From an uncultured Collinsella sp. (GTDB lineage Bacteria > Actinomycetota > Coriobacteriia > Coriobacteriales > Coriobacteriaceae), in assembly GCA_902494135.1 (NCBI GenBank), contig CABUSE010000034.1, positions 1 through 11,588 of the forward strand: a DNA stretch of 11,588 nt, read 5' to 3'. Shown here in pieces: positions 6,316-11,588 of this stretch. How positions within the stretch are numbered: the first letter of the stretch is position 1; every line of letters starts with the position of its first letter. Both the position numbers and the translations under genes were made by a program. The notes under the pieces are model-generated. The model had not been told where the DNA came from. It did no database searches and saw nothing but the letters and a program-made list of their open reading frames with translations.

Positions 6316-7545
6316 ATGGATCGAAATCAACTCGACCCCAGTGTCCCCAGCACCACGGAGGCCAAGAAGATCCCCCTTATCATCAAGGTCTACGCAGTCC
6401 TGTGCACCCTATCTGGCGTGGGCACGCTCCCGTCAGTCGCCGTCTTTATGTGGCAGGTCATCACCGCACTCATTAACGGCAACGTCGCCGCTAAGCTCGG
6501 TGATAACACCCTGGTCGCGGTTGGCCTTATCGTCGCCGGCATTATGCTCTCGGCGGCAAGCGCGATCATCTTGATCGTCTTTGGCCTGGACCTCATCAAG
6601 GACCAGCGGCGCAATGCCGCCCGCCTGTCTTACGTCCTCATCGCATTTACCGTCGTGGAGCTTTTAGTTGACGTGATGCTCCAGGGCATCGGACCCTTCC
6701 TGCTGCGCCCCGCCGTCCAGCTTGTCATCCTCATTGCGCTGTCGGCCACCGTCGACCCCACGCTACGCCAGGAGCGCGAACTGCAGCGCCGTCTGCAAGA
6801 GATGCTCGACCGCGATGCCGCCGCCGAGGGGATGCTCGGCCGCGACGAAACCGGCGAGGGCTACATCAAGCTCAACTACTTCAACCTGTTCTGGGTATTC
6901 TTCGTCTGCAGCGTGTTAGGTCTCATTCTCGAGGAAGTCTGGCATATGGTCGTCGTCGATCCCGGCGTCTATCAGGACCGTGCCGGTATGCTATTTGGCC
7001 CCTTTAGCCCCATCTACGGATTTGGCGCGGTGCTCATGACCATGGCGCTCAACCGCTTCTATAAAAAGAATTCTCTGATCATTTTCCTGGTAAGTGCCCT
7101 GATCGGCGGCGCTTTCGAGGTGTTTGTAGGCTGGTTTATGCAGACCTCATTTGGCGTGGTGTCGTGGAGCTATTCACACATTAGGCTATTCGGCATGCCC
7201 GATCCCATCGCGGTATTGACCGGGGGACGCACATGCACGCCGTTTGCCTGCATATGGGGCCTGGGTGGCCTCATCTGGATCAAGGTCTTGCTGCCGCGCC
7301 TGCTTAAGCTCATCAATATGATTCCATGGAAACGCCGCTACTCTGCTACCGTCATCCTGACCGCCGTCATGTTGATCGACGGCGTCATGACGTTGCAATC
7401 GCTCGACTATTGGTATCAGCGCGTCAACGGAACCGTTCGAAATATTCCCGTCGCACAGTTCTATGACAAGCATTTCGATAACGAATATATGGAGAACCGT
7501 TTTCAGAGTATGACCATGAGCCCCAAGGACGCCACACGCGTGTAG
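6316..7545 (+). CDS. Polytopic membrane protein, putative ABC-transporter type IV permease (CmpB-like family)
   Basis: This 409-aa integral membrane protein has about nine hydrophobic segments, near 20-50, 66-92, 103-122, 127-145, 188-206, 226-246, 252-275, 305-325 and 343-362. The C-terminal half carries the signature FGPFSPIYGFGAVL (227-240), preceded by FNLFWVFFVCSVLGLILEEVW (189-209). It is followed by a WSY motif (284-286) and CIWGLGG (312-318), the pattern of the ABC_trans_CmpB family. The family name comes from annotation; transport has not been generally demonstrated, and no ATPase gene is adjacent. The N-terminal half (1-150) adds four membrane segments. A charged linker (150-180, ERELQRRLQEMLDRD) joins it to the CmpB-like part, which suggests a two-module protein. 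Start: ATG at 6316 with GAAAGG upstream. It is the only plus-strand gene here and is divergent from purF. Role unknown; envelope function is a guess. Confidence 0.75.
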   Translation: MDRNQLDPSVPSTTEAKKIPLIIKVYAVLCTLSGVGTLPSVAVFMWQVITALINGNVAAKLGDNTLVAVGLIVAGIMLSAASAIILIVFGLDLIKDQRRNAARLSYVLIAFTVVELLVDVMLQGIGPFLLRPAVQLVILIALSATVDPTLRQERELQRRLQEMLDRDAAAEGMLGRDETGEGYIKLNYFNLFWVFFVCSVLGLILEEVWHMVVVDPGVYQDRAGMLFGPFSPIYGFGAVLMTMALNRFYKKNSLIIFLVSALIGGAFEVFVGWFMQTSFGVVSWSYSHIRLFGMPDPIAVLTGGRTCTPFACIWGLGGLIWIKVLLPRLLKLINMIPWKRRYSATVILTAVMLIDGVMTLQSLDYWYQRVNGTVRNIPVAQFYDKHFDNEYMENRFQSMTMSPKDATRV

Positions 7546-7577
7546 CAAACGCCAGAGCAAAATAGCTCCAACACATC

Positions 7578-7618
7578 AAAGCCCGCTGGCAGATCTACAT
7601 GAACTGCCGGCGGGCTTT
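7578..7618 (+). terminator. Long hairpin, probable bidirectional terminator
   Basis: AAAGCCCGCTGGCAG (7578-7592) pairs with CTGCCGGCGGGCTTT (7604-7618), 15 bp with one G-U, around an 11-nt loop. The A run on one side and T run on the other let it act on both strands. It lies between the converging ends of the CmpB-like gene (7545, plus) and the MoaE-like gene (7652, minus). The U tracts are short (three bases). Confidence 0.75.
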
Positions 7619-7651
7619 CGCTATAGACAGACTCGGATTGCCGACGAGGCC

Positions 7652-8101
7652 TTACGCCTCGCGCTCGACCTCGCTCACGCACTCGTTCTTGATGGTGCCG
7701 ACGAGCGACTGCAGCGCATCGACCACATGCGGGCGAATGTCTCCGCCAATGAGCACGAGCATGATGTCGTCGCCCACGGTAAGCTCGCCGCTCGCCAGCC
7801 ACACGCGCACATAGCCGATACCTGGCATCGCGCGCGTGGCCTCGATAGCAGCCTGCACCTTGCTGGCGTCGTAGCCGAACACCATGCCGCCCACCTTGTG
7901 GCCCGGCGCCACGCCATCGGTCTCGACACCGCGCGCCTCGGCCTTGGGCGTCGCGCGCACCACACCGTTATGTGTCAGATACATACCGCACGCAGGTGCC
8001 GACGAATCGGCCTTGGCCTCGCGCAGCCAAGCATCAACCGAAGGCATCGTTTTGCCATTCTCGAGCATCATTTCCCCTTTCACCGTCATTGAGTAGCCCA
8101 T
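7652..8101 (-). CDS. MoaE-like protein (molybdopterin synthase large-subunit family, divergent)
   Basis: This 149-aa protein resembles the catalytic subunit of molybdopterin synthase, which with MoaD inserts sulfur to form molybdopterin. Matching features are the opening PSVDAWLREAK (20-30), the CGMYLTHNGVVR strand (38-49, where MoaE has a GxVR motif) and a central VRVWLASGELTVGDDIMLVLIGG segment (98-120). The closing helix ALQSLVGTIKNE (129-140) keeps Lys138. The usual closing PxWKxE element with the second catalytic lysine is not visible; the end reads CVSEVEREA. Activity is therefore uncertain. The frame starts at 8101, four nt after the sortase stop, with GAGGAA upstream. The ATGs at 8071 and 8068 follow AAAGGGGAA and are equally good starts. 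It is the last gene of the purE group. No other moa or moe genes are in the window. Confidence 0.6.
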   Translation of the reverse strand: MGYSMTVKGEMMLENGKTMPSVDAWLREAKADSSAPACGMYLTHNGVVRATPKAEARGVETDGVAPGHKVGGMVFGYDASKVQAAIEATRAMPGIGYVRVWLASGELTVGDDIMLVLIGGDIRPHVVDALQSLVGTIKNECVSEVEREA

Positions 8102-8104
8102 TAT

Positions 8105-9109
8105 CTATTCCTCGACCGGCGTGAGCACCATGACGGCACGTGTGTTGCTCAGCGATAACGAACGACAGGTCACAAGCGTTACGACCTTGGTTGCCGAGGC
8201 GGCGCGATCGCCCGCATCACTCGTCACGGCAGAAGCCCCGTCGAGCATCTCGGACAGGTAGTTCTTGAGCCCGTCGTCGCCCTCAAAATTGGGCGTGCGC
8301 GCCTTGGAGTACGTATCCTCAACGACCTTGGTCGCCAGCGGACGCAGCTTATACGTTGCATCGCGCGTGATGTAATACACGTACTCGATGCTATCGAACG
8401 TCGCTTGGTCGGTGGTGTCCGAAATCACGTTGAACATCGACCCATCGTTCATATGGTGGCCGTAGATCGTGGTCTGCTGATCCACCATGCCCGGCGCGGT
8501 GTCGTCGCTATCCAAGAAGATGGCACCGGACGCGTTAGCCGTACCGTCAAACAGCGTGTTGAGGTATTTGGAGTTGTTGTTGGTCTGCACGACGGGATAG
8601 TTGATGTTGGTGCCGGGCGCGTAAATCCAACCCACAACCTCGGGATTTGTCTGGGCAAGCGCATTAAAGTCGATAATTGGCACGCCACTGGCGTCCTTGT
8701 CGCTCACATATTGTTTTTCGATCTTTTGGTACGACTCGCTCGCCTGCTTGTAACCGATCTGCGCATTGATAAAGATGGCTGCAGCGGCAACGATTAGGCC
8801 GATGCCAATAATGATGAGCAAGATGGGGATAACGGAGCGGCGCTTTTTGCGCGGCGGCTCGGTATAGCTCGACGGAGCGGCGCCCGACTGTTTCGTAGAA
8901 CGCGATTCTTTCTTGGCCGTATCATACGACGAAGGGCGATATGCAGCCGGCGTATCCTGGCGATGATGGGACATCGGCGTTACGGGACGCGGCGCGCGCG
9001 GCTGCTGAGGAGAGGATGTCCGACCCTGCTGTGCCGCACGGGCAGCACCCGGCTTCGACGGATCGGGAATCTGAGAAGCCTTGAATCGTTTTCCCTGATA
9101 GTCGGACAT
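8105..9109 (-). CDS. Class B sortase
   Basis: This 334-aa membrane-anchored transpeptidase is of the type that links surface proteins or pilin-like subunits to the wall or to each other. The cytoplasmic N-terminal region (1-90) is long and rich in Pro, Ser, Arg and Gln. A membrane segment at about 93-115 gives an N-in orientation. The catalytic domain begins with IDFNALAQTNPEVVGWIYAP (146-165), followed by INYPVVQ (169-175). The triad is His218 in IYGHHMNDGSMF (215-226), Cys315 in TLVTC (311-315) and Arg324. The long region between 227 and 310 is typical of class B. ATG at 9109 was chosen because AAGGAG (9114-9119) precedes it by 4 nt; the frame extended to 9205 would overlap purE. No sorting-signal substrate is seen in the window. 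It lies 35 nt after purE and directly before the MoaE-like gene. Confidence 0.93.
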   Translation of the reverse strand: MSDYQGKRFKASQIPDPSKPGAARAAQQGRTSSPQQPRAPRPVTPMSHHRQDTPAAYRPSSYDTAKKESRSTKQSGAAPSSYTEPPRKKRRSVIPILLIIIGIGLIVAAAAIFINAQIGYKQASESYQKIEKQYVSDKDASGVPIIDFNALAQTNPEVVGWIYAPGTNINYPVVQTNNNSKYLNTLFDGTANASGAIFLDSDDTAPGMVDQQTTIYGHHMNDGSMFNVISDTTDQATFDSIEYVYYITRDATYKLRPLATKVVEDTYSKARTPNFEGDDGLKNYLSEMLDGASAVTSDAGDRAASATKVVTLVTCRSLSLSNTRAVMVLTPVEE

Positions 9110-9144
9110 GGCTCTCCTTATACTGCGGTGAAACGGCGGAACGC

Positions 9145-9609
9145 CTAGGCGTCGGCCATCTCCTGCTTCATCTTCTCGATAACCTTGCGGTACTCGGGGT
9201 CGCATGCGCCCAAGATCTGCGTGGCATAGATGGCGGCGTTCTTGGCGCCGTTGATGGCAACGCAGGCCACGGGTACGCCCGAAGGCATCTGCACCATCGA
9301 CAGCAGCGAATCCATACCGCCCAGGTCACTCGTCTTCATAGGCACACCGATAACCGGTAGCGGCGTAAAGGCAGCCACGACACCACCCAAGTGAGCGGCC
9401 TTGCCGGCGGCGGCGATAATCACTTTGATACCGCGATCGGCGGCAGTCGAGGCCCACTCGTGGACCTTCGCCGGCGTGCGGTGTGCGCTCGCAATGACAA
9501 GCTCATAGGGCACACCAAGCGCCTCGAGCTCGGCGGTGCAGCCTTCCATAACGCCCAGATCGGACTTGGAACCCATGATGATCCCGACAACCGGCTTTTG
9601 ATCTGCCAT
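9145..9609 (-). CDS. purE: N5-carboxyaminoimidazole ribonucleotide mutase (class I PurE)
   Basis: This 154-aa enzyme interconverts N5-CAIR and CAIR in purine synthesis, downstream of PurM's product AIR. Diagnostic motifs are GSKSD (13-17), SAHRTP (41-46) with catalytic His43, AAAGKAAHLGG (67-77) and QMPSGVPVA (107-115). The length is usual for class I PurE octamers. The GxAAHLPG element reads AAHLGG here. ATG at 9609 has a near-perfect AGGAGGT site (9618-9624) 8 nt upstream. A TTG codon six bases earlier is too close to that site to be the start. No purK is adjacent in the window. It appears to head a gene group with the sortase and the MoaE-like gene, and has a candidate promoter at 9673-9678. 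Confidence 0.96.
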   Translation of the reverse strand: MADQKPVVGIIMGSKSDLGVMEGCTAELEALGVPYELVIASAHRTPAKVHEWASTAADRGIKVIIAAAGKAAHLGGVVAAFTPLPVIGVPMKTSDLGGMDSLLSMVQMPSGVPVACVAINGAKNAAIYATQILGACDPEYRKVIEKMKQEMADA

Positions 9610-9660
9610 AAACAAAGACCTCCTGTTGAGAGCGGTGACGCGGCGGATCCGCGACCCTTA

Positions 9661-9675
9661 ACTACTGAGAGTAGT
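9661..9675. promoter_or_regulatory. Inverted repeat at the purE promoter, possible operator
   Basis: ACTACT (9661-9666) and AGTAGT (9670-9675) are perfect inverted repeats with a 3-nt centre. They overlap the candidate -10 box and the expected transcription start of purE. A further palindrome GCGGATCCGC lies at 9643-9652 in the leader. The position fits a repressor site or a small leader hairpin; no known regulator motif was recognised. Confidence 0.3.
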
Positions 9676-9678
9676 ATA
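9673..9678 (-). promoter_or_regulatory. Candidate purE -10 box
   Basis: TATACT on the minus strand is one base from the -10 consensus and lies 64 nt upstream of the purE ATG. The expected -35 position (about 9696-9701) reads CAGACC, a poor match, and directly abuts the base of the long hairpin 9703-9794. Expression would then start independently of carB. Confidence 0.4.
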
Positions 9679-9702
9679 GCTGCTCCCGTCCCTGCGGTCT
9701 GC

Positions 9703-9794
9703 GGGTGCCCCGCGGCGGTCTGGTGTTTTCATCTTCACTCCGGTTGCTTCGCAAAGTCGTTCAGATGAAAACACCAGACCGCCGCGGGGCACCC
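9703..9794 (-). repeat. Long perfect hairpin with conserved loop, copy 1 (loop read on minus)
   Basis: Arms 9703-9734 and 9763-9794 are perfectly complementary over 32 bp and enclose 28 nt. Read on the minus strand, the loop region is GAACGACTTTGC, GAA, then GCAACCGGAGTGAA, with a small inner hairpin TTGC/GCAA. The same loop plan recurs in the hairpin at 9951-10041 on the other strand with unrelated arms. No U tract follows on either strand, so it is not a usual terminator. No target-site duplication is visible at the flanks. An 8-base piece of the arm (GCGGTCTG, 9715-9722) is repeated at 9694-9701 just outside. Confidence 0.9.
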
Positions 9795-9826
9795 TCGACC
9801 TACCGGGGGTTGCTATGACGTACGTT

Positions 9827-9896
9827 GGCTGAATTATTAGTGTGGGCCCTGCCGTTCGTTCGAACGGCAGGGCCCACACTCATTTTCTATTCAGCC
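9827..9896. terminator. Very long palindromic hairpin, possible bidirectional terminator
   Basis: Positions 9839-9858 and 9861-9880 form a perfect 20-bp stem with only 2 nt between the arms. An outer stem GGCTGAAT/ATTCAGCC (9827-9834 with 9889-9896) adds 8 bp after an asymmetric internal loop. On the plus strand the main stem is followed by CATTTTCTATTC and on the minus by AATAATTC, so a terminator role is possible but the U tracts are imperfect. It does not carry the conserved loop of its two neighbours. Confidence 0.6.
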
Positions 9897-9950
9897 CTAG
9901 TCATCGCGCAAAGCCCCTTCGGCAGCACACGGTGCAGCCAAGTCACCGCA

Positions 9951-10041
9951 GGCCGGGGCGGGAGGGGCCGAGTTTCCTCCTGAGCGACTCTGCTTGCAGC
10001 CGGAGCGAAAGGGGGAAATCTCGGCCCCTCCCGCCCCGGCC
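9951..10041 (+). repeat. Long hairpin with conserved loop, copy 2 (loop read on plus)
   Basis: Arms 9951-9972 and 10020-10041 are perfectly complementary over 22 bp. After a one-base bulge (10019), 9973-9981 pairs with 10010-10018 for 9 bp more with one G-U. The loop 9982-10009 begins GAGCGACTCTGC, has TT, then GCAGCCGGAGCGAA, with an inner CTGC/GCAG hairpin. It starts 11 nt beyond the carB stop on the transcribed strand. No U tract follows. It shares loop but not arms with the hairpin at 9703-9794. The 443 bases between purE and carB hold this, its partner, the palindrome at 9827-9896 and the purE promoter region, but no gene. Confidence 0.9.
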
Positions 10042-10052
10042 GGCCAGGTCAA

Positions 10053-11588
10053 CTACACTGTGTGCTGCGGCAGGTCCTGCAGGGCGATGACGTCCATGCC
10101 CATGTCGTTGGCGCTGCCGTGACCCTGCTGGTCTTCGCGCACGGCCTCGATGGCGCTCACGTACGTGTTGGCCGCAGACATCGCCGTCACGCAGGTCACG
10201 CCGCGGCGCACCGCCTCGGTACGCAACAGATAGCCGTCGCCACGAGAACCCGGGCCGTACGGCGTGTTGATGATTACCGTAATCTTGCCATCGGCGATGA
10301 GGTCGCCGATGTTGGAGCGCTCGCCGTCGTGCGGGCCGCTAATCTTCTCCACGACCTCGCACGTCACGTTGCCGCCACGCAGCACGCGCGCCGTACCCTC
10401 GGTGGAGCAGATATCAAAGCCCAGGTAGCGAAGGATACGCGCAACCGAAAGGATATGACGCTTGTCGCGGTCGCACACACTAATGAACACCTTGCCGGCG
10501 CTCGGGTCGGGCAGCTTGTAGTCAATTGCCAGCTGCGTCTTAGCGTATGCCTCGGGATAGCTCTTGGCGATACCCATGACCTCGCCCGTCGACTTCATCT
10601 CGGGACCCAGAATAACGTCGGCGCCCGGGAAACGGCCCCAGGGCATAACGGCCTCCTTCATGCAGAACCAGTCCAGCTGACGCTCGTCGCTCGGCAGGCC
10701 CAAGCTCGCGATGGAATCGCCCGCCATGATGCGCGCCGCGCACTTGGCGAGCGGCACACCGGTGGCCTTGGAGATAAACGGCACGGTGCGGCTGGCACGC
10801 GGGTTGGCCTCGATCACGTAGACGGTCTCGCCCTTGATGGCGTACTGCACGTTGACCAGGCCGCGTACGCCCAGCGCCATCGCGATGCGGCGCGTGGTCT
10901 CGCGAAGCTTTGCCTGCAGGCTCTCGCTAAAGCTGAACGGCGGGATGCAGGTCGCGGAGTCGCCAGAATGGATACCGGCCTCCTCGATATGCTCCAGGAT
11001 ACCGCCGATATAGACCTCTTCGCCATCGCACAGGGCGTCGACATCGGACTCGATCGCACCCTCCAGGAAGCGGTCCAGGTACACCGGGTAGTCGGGGCTA
11101 ATGCGCGCAGCCTCGGCCATGTAATCGCGCAGGTGCTCGGCATCGTAGGCGATCATCATGCCGCGGCCGCCCAGCACGTAGCTCGGACGTACCAGCAGCG
11201 GGTAGCCAATGTGTGCGGCAACGGCCTCGGCCTCCTCAAACGAGGTGGCCTGACCCGCCGGCGGGTACATGATGCCCAGCTTGTCGAGCAGGGCGGCAAA
11301 GCGCTCGCGGTCCTCGGCAAAGTCGATGGCATCGGGCTTGGTGCCCATGATGTTGACGCCACTCTCCTCGAGCATGCGCGCCAGCTTAAGCGGGGTCTGG
11401 CCGCCAAGCGTCACCACGACGCCGTCGGGGCGCTCAACATCGATAACGTCCATGACGTCCTCGTAGGTAAGCGGCTCAAAGTAAAGGCGGTCGGACGTGT
11501 CGTAGTCGGTCGAAACGGTCTCGGGATTGCAGTTGACCATGATGGTCTCAAAGCCGCGGGCCGCCAGCGCATAGCTCGCATGCACACA
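10053..11588 (-). CDS. carB: Carbamoyl-phosphate synthase large subunit, C-terminal half (cut by window edge)
   Basis: The frame is open to the right edge and gives 511 codons before the stop. This is about the second half of a protein of about 1070 aa. CarB uses ammonia from CarA, bicarbonate and two ATP to make carbamoyl phosphate for pyrimidines and arginine. Visible here are the start of the second synthetase half (HASYALAARGFETIMVNCNP and STDYDTSDRLYFEP) and the ATP-grasp elements VRPSYVLGGRGM (about 133-144 of the fragment). EANPRASRTVPF (about 260-271) holds metal and nucleotide ligands. The C-terminal MGS-like allosteric domain begins at KVFISVCDRDK (about 366) and includes STEGTARVLR. 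A tail of about 27 residues follows the MGS domain. An apparent GTG start near 11585 is only an internal Val codon: the upstream codon is Cys, matching the conserved CVHAS. Not overlapped by any other gene. Confidence 0.97.
   Translation of the reverse strand, partial: CVHASYALAARGFETIMVNCNPETVSTDYDTSDRLYFEPLTYEDVMDVIDVERPDGVVVTLGGQTPLKLARMLEESGVNIMGTKPDAIDFAEDRERFAALLDKLGIMYPPAGQATSFEEAEAVAAHIGYPLLVRPSYVLGGRGMMIAYDAEHLRDYMAEAARISPDYPVYLDRFLEGAIESDVDALCDGEEVYIGGILEHIEEAGIHSGDSATCIPPFSFSESLQAKLRETTRRIAMALGVRGLVNVQYAIKGETVYVIEANPRASRTVPFISKATGVPLAKCAARIMAGDSIASLGLPSDERQLDWFCMKEAVMPWGRFPGADVILGPEMKSTGEVMGIAKSYPEAYAKTQLAIDYKLPDPSAGKVFISVCDRDKRHILSVARILRYLGFDICSTEGTARVLRGGNVTCEVVEKISGPHDGERSNIGDLIADGKITVIINTPYGPGSRGDGYLLRTEAVRRGVTCVTAMSAANTYVSAIEAVREDQQGHGSANDMGMDVIALQDLPQHTV

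Noticed and set aside
9110..9205. N-terminal extension of the sortase to 9205
   Set aside because: It would overlap the purE coding region, and the AAGGAG site just before ATG 9109 marks the start.
9610..9615. TTG start for purE at 9615
   Set aside because: Only about 2-3 nt separate it from the AGGAGGT site, while ATG 9609 has normal spacing.
9703..9794. MITE or insertion-sequence ends made of the 32-bp inverted repeat
   Set aside because: The arms are not shared with the sister hairpin, no flanking target duplication is visible, and only 28 nt lie between the arms.
9703..10041. Integron attC sites or a CRISPR array
   Set aside because: No GTTRRRY core-site pairs and no integrase gene; no regularly spaced direct repeats.

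Overview
The window looks like chromosomal DNA from a high-GC Gram-positive bacterium, most likely a gut Coriobacteriia member close to Collinsella. This is inferred from base composition, from gene content (class B sortase, membrane-anchored parvulin foldase, Bacillus-type iron-sulfur PurF) and from recalled similarity of the proteins and intergenic repeats. No database search was run. Almost all genes lie on the minus strand; only one, a membrane protein, is on the plus strand. I see no rRNA, tRNA, CRISPR array or transposase gene.

Layout from left to right. (1) 1-1562, minus: the N-terminal part of a GatB/YqeY-domain protein, preceded in transcription by a secreted parvulin-type peptidyl-prolyl isomerase. 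(2) 1563-1779: a non-coding stretch with a dense inverted and direct repeat array of the REP type. (3) 1780-2244, minus: a stand-alone galactitol-type PTS enzyme IIA. (4) 2321-6019, minus: a purine operon transcribed purF, purM, purN and closed by a clear intrinsic terminator. The purF-purM gap carries a second REP-like hairpin and two GC-rich hairpins. (5) 6020-6315: the divergent intergenic region. (6) 6316-7545, plus: a polytopic CmpB-like membrane protein, followed by a strong hairpin that can serve both strands. (7) 7652-9609, minus: a compact gene group purE, class B sortase, MoaE-like protein. (8) 9610-10052: 443 bases without a gene, holding three very long, nearly perfect hairpins. 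(9) 10053-11588, minus: the C-terminal half of carB.

The metabolic theme is de novo nucleotide synthesis. PurF makes phosphoribosylamine, PurN formylates GAR, PurM closes the imidazole ring to AIR, PurE acts on N5-CAIR made from AIR, and CarB supplies carbamoyl phosphate for pyrimidines and arginine. The other genes concern the cell envelope (foldase, sortase, CmpB-like protein), sugar uptake or its control (EIIA), and possibly molybdopterin.

The most interesting feature is a pair of large hairpins between carB and purE, at 9703-9794 (read on minus) and 9951-10041 (read on plus). Their stems are unrelated in sequence, but both carry the same loop of about 28 nt, roughly GARCGACTY, a small inner hairpin, then CCGGAGYGAA. 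The inner hairpin shows a compensatory T-A to C-G change. Conserved loop, unrelated long stems and internal covariation suggest a dispersed family of structured elements that I cannot match to a described class.
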